A stretch of 64,000 nt of DNA, from NCBI GenBank assembly GCA_934098525.1, contig CAKONZ010000004.1, positions 69,261 to 133,260 on the forward strand, read 5' to 3'. The notes below the pieces were generated by a model, which saw nothing but the letters and a program-made list of their open reading frames with translations, was not told the origin of the DNA and searched no databases. Positions 26,658 to 35,864 of the stretch are shown one piece after another. The first letter of the stretch is position 1, and every line of letters starts with the position of its first letter. The translations under genes were made by a program, and so were the position numbers. This DNA is from an uncultured Bacilli bacterium (GTDB lineage: Bacteria; Bacillota_I; Bacilli_A; RF39; UBA660).

Positions 26658-29040
26658 TTTTAAGAAAATAGAAGAAAAATGGCAAAAATACTGGGAAGAA
26701 AACAAAACTTTTAAAACAGATATAAGAGATTTTACAAAACCAAAATATTATGCCTTAGATATGTTTCCTTATCCATCAGGAGTAGGGCTACACGTAGGAC
26801 ATCCAGAAGGATACACTGCAACTGATATAGTATCACGTATGAAAAGAATGCAAGGATACAATGTTCTACATCCAATGGGATGGGATGCCTTTGGATTACC
26901 TGCTGAGCAATACGCAGTAAAAACAGGAAATCATCCAAGTGGTTTTACAGAAGATAATATAAAAATATTCAAAAAACAATTAAAAGAATTAGGATTTTCA
27001 TATGATTGGGATAGAGAAATATCAACTGCTGATCCATCATATTATAAATGGACACAATGGATATTTAAAAGACTATATATGGATGGATATGCTAAATATA
27101 TAGACATGCCAGTAAACTGGTGCGAAGAATTAGGAACCGTATTATCAAACGATGAAGTTATAGACGGAAAAAGTGAAAGAGGAGGATATCCAGTAGTTAG
27201 AAAAAACATGAAACAATGGGCTATGGATATACCAAAATTTGCCGATAGACTATTAAATAATCTAGATAACCTAGATTGGCCAGAATCTACAAAAGAAATT
27301 CAAAGAAACTGGATAGGAAAAAGCTATGGAGCAAATATAACATTTAAAATAGCTAAAACAGACAAACAATTCACTGTATTTACAACAAGATGTGATACTT
27401 TATTCGGAGCAACTTATTGTGTACTTGCACCAGAACACAATCTAGTAAAAGAAATAACAACTAAAGATCACGAAAAAGAAGTTGAAGAATATATAAAACT
27501 TGCTGCATCTAAATCAGAACTTGAAAGAACTAATGCTAGTAAAGAAAAAACCGGAGTATTTACAGGAGCATACGCTATAAACCCTGTAAATAATAAAGAA
27601 ATACCAATCTGGATAAGTGATTATGTTTTAGCAAACTATGCTAATGGAGCAATAATGGCAGTACCAGCTCATGATGAAAGAGACTATGAATTTGCCAAAA
27701 AATTCAATCTAGAAATCATCCCTGTAATCGATGGTAAAGATGTAACAGAAGAAGCTTACACAAAAGATGGTCTTCATATTAACAGTGGTTTTCTAAACGG
27801 ATTAAACAAAGAAGACGCCATAAATAAAATGATTGAATATCTAGAAGAAAATAAAATAGGTACTAAAAAAGTAAATTATAAAATAAGAGAATGGATTTTT
27901 GCCCGTCAAAGATATTGGGGAGAACCAGTACCAGTAATTCATATGGAAGATGGAACAATAAAACTAGTACCAGATGAAAAGTTACCATTAGAATTACCAG
28001 TAATGAAAGACTATAAAGGTAGAAATGGTTTAGCGCCTCTTGAAAATGCTGAAGAATGGAAAAACGTTGTTATAGATGGCAAAAAAGGAATAAGAGAAAC
28101 ATCAACAATGCCAGGAGCAGCTGGTTCAAGTTGGTATTATTTAAGATATATAGATCCTAAAAACAACGATGAAATAGCAGATTATGAATTAATAAAACAC
28201 TGGATGCCAGTAGATCTATATGTTGGTGGACCTGAACATGCCGTAGGACATCTACTATACTCAAGAATGTGGTGTAACTATTTATATGATAAAAAAATCT
28301 CATCAGTAGAAGAACCATTTAAAAAATTAGTACATCAAGGAATGATACTTGGAGAAAACAACATAAAAATGGGTAAAAGATATCCTGAATATGTTGTAAA
28401 TCCTTCAGATATAGTAGAATCACATGGAGCAGATTCATTAAGACTATATGAAATGTTTATGGGACCTCTAGAAGCAGATAAACCATGGAGCAAAAAAGGT
28501 ATAGATGCCGCTAAAAAATTCATAGAAAGAATTTATAGAATATTTGAAGAAAACAAAATAAGAGACAAAGAAAATAAAAATATTGAAAAAATATATAACC
28601 AAACAATAAAAAAAGTAACAAATGACTATGAAACACTAAACTTTAATACTGCTATTAGTCAAATGATGATCTTTATAAATGCTGTATATAAAGAAGAATA
28701 CCTTCCACTTGAATATGCTGAAGGCTTTGTAAAAATAATAAGTCCACTTTGTCCACATCTAGGAGAAGAATTATGGCAAATGTTAGGGCATAATAATACA
28801 ATTACTTATGAAAAATGGCCAACATATGACGAAAGCAAAATAACAGAAAACACCCTTACCATAGCAGTACAAGTTAATGGTAAAGTAAGAGGAACTATTA
28901 CAATTGATAAAGATAATACCGAAGAAGAAATAAAACAAAAAGCTTTAGCGAACGAAAATATCAAAAAATATCTTGAATCAAAAGAAATAGTAAAAATAAT
29001 TATAATAAAACAAAAAATAGTAAACATAGTTATAAAATAA
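26650..29040 (+). CDS. leuS: Leucyl-tRNA synthetase
   Basis: A 796-residue class I synthetase of bacterial type. It has the HIGH motif in PYPSGVGLHVGHPEGYTATD, the CP1 editing domain with the TTRCDTLFGATYC block and AVPAHDERDYEFA, and the catalytic WYYLRY and the anticodon/C-terminal domains. The KMSKS loop reads NIKMGKRYPEYVVNPSD, so the motif is KMGKR. Some Firmicutes LeuRS have this longer variant, so I do not think it is inactive. No T-box was found upstream. Confidence 0.97.
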   Translation: MYDFKKIEEKWQKYWEENKTFKTDIRDFTKPKYYALDMFPYPSGVGLHVGHPEGYTATDIVSRMKRMQGYNVLHPMGWDAFGLPAEQYAVKTGNHPSGFTEDNIKIFKKQLKELGFSYDWDREISTADPSYYKWTQWIFKRLYMDGYAKYIDMPVNWCEELGTVLSNDEVIDGKSERGGYPVVRKNMKQWAMDIPKFADRLLNNLDNLDWPESTKEIQRNWIGKSYGANITFKIAKTDKQFTVFTTRCDTLFGATYCVLAPEHNLVKEITTKDHEKEVEEYIKLAASKSELERTNASKEKTGVFTGAYAINPVNNKEIPIWISDYVLANYANGAIMAVPAHDERDYEFAKKFNLEIIPVIDGKDVTEEAYTKDGLHINSGFLNGLNKEDAINKMIEYLEENKIGTKKVNYKIREWIFARQRYWGEPVPVIHMEDGTIKLVPDEKLPLELPVMKDYKGRNGLAPLENAEEWKNVVIDGKKGIRETSTMPGAAGSSWYYLRYIDPKNNDEIADYELIKHWMPVDLYVGGPEHAVGHLLYSRMWCNYLYDKKISSVEEPFKKLVHQGMILGENNIKMGKRYPEYVVNPSDIVESHGADSLRLYEMFMGPLEADKPWSKKGIDAAKKFIERIYRIFEENKIRDKENKNIEKIYNQTIKKVTNDYETLNFNTAISQMMIFINAVYKEEYLPLEYAEGFVKIISPLCPHLGEELWQMLGHNNTITYEKWPTYDESKITENTLTIAVQVNGKVRGTITIDKDNTEEEIKQKALANENIKKYLESKEIVKIIIIKQKIVNIVIK

Positions 29041-29047
29041 TAAATAG

Positions 29048-29070
29048 GCAATTCAATGAATTGCTTTTTT
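29048..29070 (+). terminator. Terminator of leuS
   Basis: GCAATTCA-a-TGAATTGC followed by T6. Confidence 0.8.
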
Positions 29071-29117
29071 ATATAATAATTGTTATAATTTATATGTAAA
29101 AATAGGAAGTGTTGCAT

Positions 29118-29771
29118 ATGAAAGAAAAAAGTAATACCAAAAAATATGTCTTAATAGGAATAATTCTTATGCTTATAGGTACATTACTAATTACAAGTGA
29201 TTACTTAAAATCAAAAAAATACAAAGCATATGAAACAATAAATTTAGCATTATCCAAACTACCAACATATATTGAAGATGATAATACTGAAGATACAAAT
29301 CAACCAACACAACCCGAAGAACCAAATAATGACCAAAAAGATGATCAACCTAATGTAACCTATAAATATATAGGAACATTAGAAATACCAAAAATATCAT
29401 TTAACAAAGGTTTCGTAGAAAAAAATACATCAGCTAATAATGTTGACTATAATATAGAAATACTAGAACAATCTGACTATCCAAATGTATCAAAAGGAAA
29501 CTTTATCATAGCAGGACACTCTGGTAATGGTTGGAATAGTTTTTTTAAAGATCTATATCAATTAGAAATAAATGATAAAGCATATGTATATTATAATCAT
29601 AAAAAATATACTTATAATATTGTTGATATATATTATCAACCCAAAACAGGAAAACTAAAAATATATAGAGATCATAATAAAACAACAATGACATTAATTA
29701 CCTGTACCAAAAATGATAAAACAAGCCAAACAGTATATATATTAGAATTAGAAAAAACAGAAAAATATTAG
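29118..29771 (+). CDS. Sortase family transpeptidase
   Basis: About 217 residues: an N-terminal membrane segment (about 12-30), a Glu/Pro/Asp linker, and the sortase beta-barrel. The domain starts IGTLEIPKI, has the catalytic His in FIIAGHSGNGWNSFF and the catalytic Cys in TLITCTKND. The usual Arg after the Cys (normally in a R-L-V-V strand) is not seen; the strand reads SQTVYILEL. No LPXTG-type substrate lies in this window. I used the ATG at 29118 after AGGAAG. It is followed by a membrane gene 9 bases on. Confidence 0.85.
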   Translation: MKEKSNTKKYVLIGIILMLIGTLLITSDYLKSKKYKAYETINLALSKLPTYIEDDNTEDTNQPTQPEEPNNDQKDDQPNVTYKYIGTLEIPKISFNKGFVEKNTSANNVDYNIEILEQSDYPNVSKGNFIIAGHSGNGWNSFFKDLYQLEINDKAYVYYNHKKYTYNIVDIYYQPKTGKLKIYRDHNKTTMTLITCTKNDKTSQTVYILELEKTEKY

Positions 29772-29780
29772 GAGGAAAAA

Positions 29781-30539
29781 GTGAAAGATTTAACACTTAT
29801 AGAAAGAATAAAATCAATATTTAGTTTAATAAAATCATCACCATTCTTTATTGCATTATTATCAATAACAATATTAACAATAATTTTATTAGTACTAAAT
29901 CAAAAATTTAAAAAAACAATATTCAAAATAATTCTAGCATTAATATATATAGGATTAACAATATTCATATTTATAAAATATGGTACATATATACTAAAAG
30001 CTGGAGATAGTATAATAGACCAATTATTTACGGCAATTTATTTTCCAAGTATAACTGCATATATTTCTATGTTAGCCATTACTTTAATTTTAATGTTAAT
30101 ATCAATATTCTATAAAAAAATATCAAAAATATTTAGATTCTGTAATGCATGTATGTTTACATTATTAACATTCTTTTCAATTCTAATAATAGACACAATA
30201 ATAAAAAATAATATTGATATAAGTAAAAAAATATCAATGTATAGCAACACATCACTAACAATCTTAATCCAAGCAAGTATGAGTATATTCACAATATGGA
30301 TATTTGTCTTAATTATAAATATAATAGTAAATTTTATAAGTAACAAAATAGATCAATCAGTACAAAAAGCAAATGAAGGAATAAAACTAGAAGAAGATGA
30401 CTTTAAACCAATAGATGATCAAGTATTTGATCAATCATTCAACAAATACATAGATAACAAAAATCAAGAAGTAATAGATAAATCTGATTTAAACTATAAA
30501 AAAGCAGATAATAAACAAGATGAAGTAGAAGAACTATAG
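29781..30539 (+). CDS. Multi-span membrane protein, unknown
   Basis: The GTG start lies behind AGGAGG. About 252 residues have membrane segments near 20-40, 47-65, 85-108, 120-140 and 160-185. An acidic cytoplasmic or external tail of about 60 residues follows (EEDDFKPIDDQVFDQSF). No family was recognised. Its close coupling to the sortase gene suggests a shared envelope task, which is inference. Confidence 0.65.
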   Translation: MKDLTLIERIKSIFSLIKSSPFFIALLSITILTIILLVLNQKFKKTIFKIILALIYIGLTIFIFIKYGTYILKAGDSIIDQLFTAIYFPSITAYISMLAITLILMLISIFYKKISKIFRFCNACMFTLLTFFSILIIDTIIKNNIDISKKISMYSNTSLTILIQASMSIFTIWIFVLIINIIVNFISNKIDQSVQKANEGIKLEEDDFKPIDDQVFDQSFNKYIDNKNQEVIDKSDLNYKKADNKQDEVEEL

Positions 30540-30665
30540 AAAAAAAGTTAAAATAAAAAAATAGTTGCGAAAATGCAAACAAAAATTGCTAAAATTCCAA
30601 CTCTAATTGCTAGACTTACTATATTAGAAATGATAAAATATCACAAGAAAAAGGAGAGGTTATAT

Positions 30666-31367
30666 ATGAAATTTTGTGAAAAACTAATAATATTAAGAAA
30701 AAAAGCTATGCTATCTCAAGAACAATTAGCAGAGCGTCTTAACGTAACAAGACAAACTATATCAAAATGGGAACTAGATCAATCAAAACCTGATATGGAC
30801 AAACTAAAAGAAATAAGTAAATTATTTGCAGTAGATTTAGAAACTCTAACTAATGATGAAATATTCTTAGAAAAACCAAATAATGTTACTAACACAAAAA
30901 AGAACACAGGAAATAGAAAAATAATCTTAATAATTGCAATAATAATCTTTATAGGATCTTTAGTTACTCTAACTTATAGAATTGGAACAACTATAAAAAC
31001 CAAAATAGCAGACACAAAAGAAGAAATAAAAAAACAACAAGAAAAAGAAAAAGCAGAACAAGAAAAAGAAGAAGCAGAACAAGAAAAAGAAAGTTTTAAT
31101 TCTGAATTTGAAACACGTCAAGGAACACAAAGTGATTTTGGAACAGGATTGGAAATTGATAGAGTAGTAGAAAACAATAAGAAAAATGCTTCCCATTTAA
31201 TCGAAGTAATTTTTGATGGCACATCTTATGGAACAGATGCTGAAAATATAAGAAAAATAAAAAATAGCTTAAAAACTTTTAATGGATTTGAGCTTCAAAA
31301 ATATGAAATATCATTAGATTATGATAATAATGGTTACGTAAATAAAGTAACTATAGAAACAAAATAG
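30666..31367 (+). CDS. XRE-family regulator with membrane anchor and extracellular domain
   Basis: About 233 residues. The N-terminal HTH_3 domain (about 5-60) carries LSQEQLAERLNVTRQTISKWE. One membrane segment (about 85-105) follows, then a Lys/Glu/Gln coiled coil (KEKAEQEKEEAEQEKE), then a C-terminal folded region. Such proteins are cytoplasmic DNA-binding regulators tethered to the membrane. The start is the ATG at 30666 behind GGAGAGG. It is followed by lemA 10 bases on, so it may regulate it. Confidence 0.82.
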   Translation: MKFCEKLIILRKKAMLSQEQLAERLNVTRQTISKWELDQSKPDMDKLKEISKLFAVDLETLTNDEIFLEKPNNVTNTKKNTGNRKIILIIAIIIFIGSLVTLTYRIGTTIKTKIADTKEEIKKQQEKEKAEQEKEEAEQEKESFNSEFETRQGTQSDFGTGLEIDRVVENNKKNASHLIEVIFDGTSYGTDAENIRKIKNSLKTFNGFELQKYEISLDYDNNGYVNKVTIETK

Positions 31368-31377
31368 GAGGTATAAT

Positions 31378-31917
31378 ATGTTGATAAATATATGTTTAAT
31401 AGTAGTAATAATAATAACAGGAAGTATGATAAAAACTTATAATAAATTTATAAAAAAAGGAAACAAAGTAAAAGAAGCTACTTCAGGAATAGACGTATTA
31501 CTTAATCAAAGATTTGATTTAATACCAAACATCGTTGAAACAGTAAAAGGATATACAAAACATGAATCTAAAACTTTAGAAGATTTAACCAAATTAAGAT
31601 CTTCATATAATAATCATGGTTTTAGTATTGAAGAAACAGAAAATATAGATAAAAAATTCAATAATATAATGATGCTTGCAGAATCCTACCCAGACTTAAA
31701 AGCAAACTCTGAATTCCTAAGTCTTCAAGATACTCTTCAAGATATAGAAGATAAATTAGTATATGCAAGAACAAACTACAACAATGCTGTAACTTCATAT
31801 AACAATCTAGTAGAATCAGTACCATCTAATATAATTGCTAAAATATTTGCTTTTGAAAAACAAGAACTATTCAAACTTGAAGACTCAAAAAAAGAAAACA
31901 TAAAAATAAATATATAA
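31378..31917 (+). CDS. lemA: LemA family protein
   Basis: A 179-residue protein with an N-terminal membrane segment, then the LemA signature YNKFIKKGNKVKEATSGIDV, LNQRFDLIPNIVETVKGY, and LQDTLQDIEDKLVYARTNYN followed by NLVESVPSNIIA. It is all-helical; the role of the family is unclear. It is often coupled to TPM/HtpX-type membrane proteins, but here it follows an XRE regulator. AGGAGG precedes the ATG. Confidence 0.92.
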   Translation: MLINICLIVVIIITGSMIKTYNKFIKKGNKVKEATSGIDVLLNQRFDLIPNIVETVKGYTKHESKTLEDLTKLRSSYNNHGFSIEETENIDKKFNNIMMLAESYPDLKANSEFLSLQDTLQDIEDKLVYARTNYNNAVTSYNNLVESVPSNIIAKIFAFEKQELFKLEDSKKENIKINI

Positions 31918-31920
31918 GAC

Positions 31921-31949
31921 AAAGTTAAGAAAAAATCTTAACTTTTTTT
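31921..31949 (+). terminator. Terminator of lemA
   Basis: AAAGTTAAGA-aaaaa-TCTTAACTTT followed by T5. The accessory island starts about 25 bases beyond it. Confidence 0.85.
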
Positions 31950-31971
31950 ATTACTAAATATATTCTATTGT

Positions 31972-31989
31972 CTTACTACACAAACTATA
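31972..31989 (+). repeat. 18-bp direct repeat, left boundary of the IS/capsule island
   Basis: CTTACTACACAAACTATA is repeated exactly at 39685-39702, in the same orientation. The left IS30 end starts at the next base. Confidence 0.88.
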
Positions 31990-32295
31990 CGTTAAATTAA
32001 TAGATAATGTCTCAAAAGAGGTATTATCTATTTTTAATTGGTAAAGTAACGTTTTTTAAAATAAAAAAGGATAAAAAACTAGCTTTATTTATAAAAAAGT
32101 GGTAAGATATAGGCGATTTAAGTTAAATTTACACATGCAAAAAAAAACGAGAAGTTGTAAAATTTTTTTTGGTTAGATGTAACGTCTCGCATTTTGCTAA
32201 ATTATGTATAAAATGTATTTTGACTTAAATTAAGTATTTTGTTGAGATTATTTTTTTAATAATCTATAGGATAGGTCTATATCATTATAGTCTAT
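31990..32295 (+). mobile_element. Truncated IS30-like element (terminal ~306 bp)
   Basis: Almost identical to 38120-38421, the non-coding end plus the last codons of the complete IS30-like element, and cut off inside the transposase 3' end. It contains a 13-bp hairpin (TAGATAATGTCTC-AAAA-GAGGTATTATCTA), a CGAGA/TCTCG hairpin, and a strong terminator (GGATAG...CTATCC, T6) at the cut end. From 32296 to 32430 I see no gene; an IS3-type end probably begins near 32362. Confidence 0.82.
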
Positions 32296-32430
32296 CCTTT
32301 TTTATATTGAAAAAAAGAAAAAAGAGGATAATTGTAAGATATGTTTTATTGTTAATCAAAAATGTGAGGGGTGGCAAAACTGATAGTCTGCTTTTTATAT
32401 GTTAAAATTGCAATAGGAGGATAATAAAAT

Positions 32431-32652
32431 ATGAGAAAAAATAATATGAAAACTCCAAAAGAAAAAGAAAAAATTTTAAAAGAATTTTATTCTGGTAAAA
32501 TCGGTAGAAATGAAGTTTGTAGAAAATGTAATATTTCTACTAGAACTTTGAGTAGTTGGAGAAGCAAATATGACAAAGATGGATTAAAAAGGCTAAAATC
32601 AAATGCTGGAAAATCAACAGGCGGAAATAAAGGTTTAGGTTTGAAAAAATGA
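32431..32652 (+). pseudogene. IS3-family transposase OrfA, interrupted by an in-frame TGA
   Basis: 73 residues with a helix-turn-helix (VCRKCNISTRTLSSWRSKY), behind AGGAGG. The reading frame stops at TGA (32650-32652) but continues in the same frame with KTIEENLKLKIMRLEIEN, the usual continuation toward the OrfA leucine zipper/OrfB. The element is therefore broken, or was born with a different reading of TGA. Confidence 0.78.
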
Positions 32653-32685
32653 AAAACAATCGAAGAAAACCTTAAATTAAAAATA

Positions 32686-33297
32686 ATGAGATTAGAAATT
32701 GAAAATCCAAGCAAAAAAGAATTAGTTAGGCATTCCAATATTAAGTTGATTAAAGAAATTTATGATAAACATCCATCGCATGGTTATAGATGGATTAATG
32801 CCTTTATCAGAAATAAATATGGAATAGTTTTTAGTAATAATCATGTTCATTTATGTTGTAAATATGAGAATATAAGATCTACCGGAAAACATTATCAATG
32901 GCAGAAACTAGGAGAAGAAAAAGACAATTTACAATACATGATAAATAATTATGGTTTAAATAATAGTGTAATTTTACTTGGAAAGAAGCTTAACCCATAT
33001 AATATACTAAAACAAGCAGATTTACTTGTTAGTATGTCTAAGTATGAAAGTTTTGGAAATATATTACTAGAATCTGTAGCACTTAATGTTCCTTTTCTTA
33101 CTACATCTAATTCTGGTGCAAAAGATATTTGTGAAATTCTTCTAAAAGATAAATCATTAATTGTAAATAGTGATAATATGTATGAAGAAATAAAAAAAAT
33201 AATTGATAATAAAAAACATAATAATACTAGATTTGATTTTAATGTTTATAATAAGAATATAAAAGATGAAATTAATAAATTATTAGATAATAAATGA
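32686..33297 (+). pseudogene. Chimeric ORF: IS3 transposase piece joined to a GT4 glycosyltransferase tail
   Basis: 203 codons. Residues 1 to about 75 are IS3 OrfA-end/OrfB-start (KHPSHGYRWINAFIRNKYG; compare KYPSHGYRWLNAKI in the other IS3 copy). From about residue 80 onward the sequence is the C-terminal half of a GT-B family 4 glycosyltransferase (NSVILLGKKLNPYNILKQA, SMSKYESFGNILLESVALNVP, then SGAKDICE). The glycosyltransferase has lost its N-terminal acceptor domain. The join is in frame by chance. It probably makes no useful enzyme and marks the left edge of a capsule locus cut by an IS. Confidence 0.8.
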
Positions 33298-33344
33298 GTT
33301 ATATATTCAAATTATGTTATAATTAGAACAAGGAGTGTACAAGA

Positions 33345-35201
33345 ATGAAATACAAAATAACAAACAAAAGCTTAATTATGATTATTTTAACGTTAACGTT
33401 ATTACCGCTATTTGGCAATGAAAATTTATTAAACAATTCTATAACAACATTATTATGTTATATATTACCAGTTATTACAGTTGTATTTTTAGGAATTGAT
33501 TTGTTAAAATCAAAGTCAAAGTTTAAAATAAATATACAATTTATACTATATATATTGTTTCTAATATCACTGGCTATTTCACTGATATTTTCAATATCGT
33601 ATAAAGTCTATACAATAAGTAATTTATTAAAGTTTATAATTTTTCCGTTACTATCATTTCTTATTAGTTCTATAGATTTTAGTGACAGTGATAATAAAAA
33701 ACTGGCATTTTCTATAATAACCATTACAATGATTATTTCTGCATTTGCTATTATTCAATATATATTTGGATTTCAGTTGAGTCCAAATGGTGTAGAAAAA
33801 TATATTAGAGCAAAGGGAAGGGCATCTTCAACACTATATATATCAACATTATTAGATAAATTTTTAGTACTAAATATAATTATATTTTTCTATTTTAAAG
33901 TAAAGTCTGCTAGTGAATCTATTAATAAATTATTAACTTTTTGTATTTTAATTCTTAGTATAGCACTTGCTGTTACTTTTTCTAGAACTGGTATTATAAT
34001 TTTAATAATTTCATATGCAATTCTACTTATATATTTTATAAAGAATAAGCTAAAAATGTATATATTAGATATAGTTTTATCTATTATTTTAATAATATCA
34101 ATTCCTGGTCAAATATATTTATTTAATTCAATATTTATATATGTTGGTCAAACATTAACTACTATATGTGAAAAAACTAATACAAAAATCATTTCTGATA
34201 CATATGATAAATTTTTAAACTTTATAATGATAGATTATGAGCATGTGTATGATGGTAAAAATAAAGATGAAGATATAGACGATCAATTAACAAATAAAAA
34301 TGATTATTCTATTGGAAGCCGTAGGTATTTTAGAAATGTAGCTTACAATATTATGATTAGTAATCCAGTACATGGCATTGGAATAGGTTCTTATAACTTT
34401 GTTTATGATAACCAAAATGCGAATAAATATATAAATCATAAATTTGATACAACATCTAAATATTTATATCCACATAATATGTATTTACAGCTTGGGTCCG
34501 AAATAGGTATAATAGGTCTCGTTATATTTATTATATTATATTTTGGCAGTGTGCTTTATACAGCTATTAAAAATAAAAACTTGTTTTTAGGATTGATTCT
34601 GATCTTTTTAATATTATCTTGTTGGACAGAAAGTATTTTTTACATGAAGGATATATGTTATTACGTAATTATAGTTGTTACACTAGTCATGAATAATACA
34701 TTTATGCAAAATCGAAATGTCCTTAATAGTAATAATAAAAAAGTATTATTTATTTCAAGTACAGGTGGTCACTTAAATGAATTGATGCAATTAAAGCCAT
34801 TATTTAAGAAATATGATTATTCGTTAATAACAGAGAAAACTAAATCTAATTTATCATTAAAAGATAAATATAATGATGTACATTTCTTAGTATATGGTAC
34901 AAAGGATCATAAATTGTCATACATATTTAAATTTTTGTACAATTGTATAAAAAGTATCATTTTATATATAAAAATAAGACCTAAAGTTATTGTCACAACA
35001 GGTACACATACTGCTGTTCCGATTTGTTATATTGGTAAACTTTTTGGAACTAAGATAATATTTATTGAAACTTTTGCTAACAGTGAAACTAAAACCTTAT
35101 CAGGTAAACTTATTTATCCAATTGCTGATACATTTATAGTGCAATGGGAATCTATGCTTAAATTATATCCAAAAGCTATATATGGGGGGTGGATATATTG
35201 A
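33345..35201 (+). CDS. Fusion of Wzy/O-antigen-ligase-like polymerase and Alg14-like glycosyltransferase subunit
   Basis: 618 residues. The first ~450 form 10-12 membrane helices with an extracytoplasmic loop that contains the Wzy_C-type signature (SRRYFRNVAYNIMISNPVHGIGIGSYN, YPHNMYLQLGSEIG). After about residue 462 comes a cytosolic domain of the Alg14/PssD type: KVLFISSTGGHLNELMQL, then VIVTTGTHTAVPICYIGKLFG and FIETFA. Normally these are separate proteins. The polymerase would link repeat units; the Alg14 part anchors the Alg13-like subunit encoded next. It overlaps the next gene by TTGA. The context is exopolysaccharide. Confidence 0.85.
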   Translation: MKYKITNKSLIMIILTLTLLPLFGNENLLNNSITTLLCYILPVITVVFLGIDLLKSKSKFKINIQFILYILFLISLAISLIFSISYKVYTISNLLKFIIFPLLSFLISSIDFSDSDNKKLAFSIITITMIISAFAIIQYIFGFQLSPNGVEKYIRAKGRASSTLYISTLLDKFLVLNIIIFFYFKVKSASESINKLLTFCILILSIALAVTFSRTGIIILIISYAILLIYFIKNKLKMYILDIVLSIILIISIPGQIYLFNSIFIYVGQTLTTICEKTNTKIISDTYDKFLNFIMIDYEHVYDGKNKDEDIDDQLTNKNDYSIGSRRYFRNVAYNIMISNPVHGIGIGSYNFVYDNQNANKYINHKFDTTSKYLYPHNMYLQLGSEIGIIGLVIFIILYFGSVLYTAIKNKNLFLGLILIFLILSCWTESIFYMKDICYYVIIVVTLVMNNTFMQNRNVLNSNNKKVLFISSTGGHLNELMQLKPLFKKYDYSLITEKTKSNLSLKDKYNDVHFLVYGTKDHKLSYIFKFLYNCIKSIILYIKIRPKVIVTTGTHTAVPICYIGKLFGTKIIFIETFANSETKTLSGKLIYPIADTFIVQWESMLKLYPKAIYGGWIY

Positions 35202-35683
35202 TATTAGTTACTTTAGGAACCCAAGATAAAAAATTTGATAGATTACTAGATGCGATTGAAAAGCAAATAGAGCTTGGAAATATTAATGAAGAAGTGGTTG
35301 TACAAGCAGGATATTCAAAGGATTATAAATCTGATAAAATGAAAATTTTTGATTTAATTCCTGTTGATGAGTTTGATGATTATATAAATAAATGTGATTT
35401 ATTAATAACACATGGTGGTGTAGGTTCAATAATATCTGGTTTAAAAAATAATAAAGTTGTTATAGCAGCTGCTAGATTAAAAAAATATGGCGAACATACA
35501 AATGATCATCAGTTACAAATAATAGAAAAATTTAGTAAGGATGGATATATATTAAGTTTAGATGATTTTGATAAATTAGATGTAATACTTAAGAAAGTAA
35601 AAAAATTTAAGCCTAAGAAGTATACAAGTAATAGTGAAAATATGGTAGAACTTGTTTCCAAAGAAATAGAAAGATATATATAG
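35198..35683 (+). CDS. Alg13/PssE-like glycosyltransferase catalytic subunit, TTG start
   Basis: About 161 residues: begins MILVTLGTQDKKFDRLLDAI, then LITHGGVGSIISGLKNNKVVI with the nucleotide-sugar binding GGxGS, and DNHQ-like NDHQLQI. This is the soluble partner of Alg14 and transfers a sugar to a lipid-linked intermediate. A G6 run followed by TGG acts as the ribosome site. I place the start at the TTG overlapping the previous stop (the GTG at 35189 falls in the ribosome site). It pairs with the preceding fusion protein. Confidence 0.85.
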   Translation: MILVTLGTQDKKFDRLLDAIEKQIELGNINEEVVVQAGYSKDYKSDKMKIFDLIPVDEFDDYINKCDLLITHGGVGSIISGLKNNKVVIAAARLKKYGEHTNDHQLQIIEKFSKDGYILSLDDFDKLDVILKKVKKFKPKKYTSNSENMVELVSKEIERYI

Positions 35684-35696
35684 TAAGGTTAATATG

Positions 35697-35784
35697 CGTT
35701 AAATTAATAGAAAATGTCTCAAAAGAGGTATTATCTATCTTTAATTGGTAAAGTAACGTTTTTTAAAATAAAAAAGGATAAAAA
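35697..35784 (+). repeat. Partial copy of the IS30-like terminus (~88 bp)
   Basis: Begins with the same CGTTAAATTAATAG end as the two longer copies and keeps the 13-bp hairpin, with a few substitutions, then diverges after AAAAAAGGATAAAAA. It lies 13 bases after the Alg13-like gene. The stretch from 35785 to the IS481 end holds no gene. Confidence 0.82.
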
Positions 35785-35864
35785 GGTTAGTTAAATAGTT
35801 AAATGCAATTTTTACAAAAATATTGATATTTAAAGGTATAATGCAATTTATGTATAATTGTAAA

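Noticed and set aside
28350..28400. Inactive LeuRS because KMSKS reads KMGKR
   Set aside because: The longer KMGKRxPEYVVNP form is, as I recall, found in other functional Firmicutes LeuRS, and all other motifs are intact.
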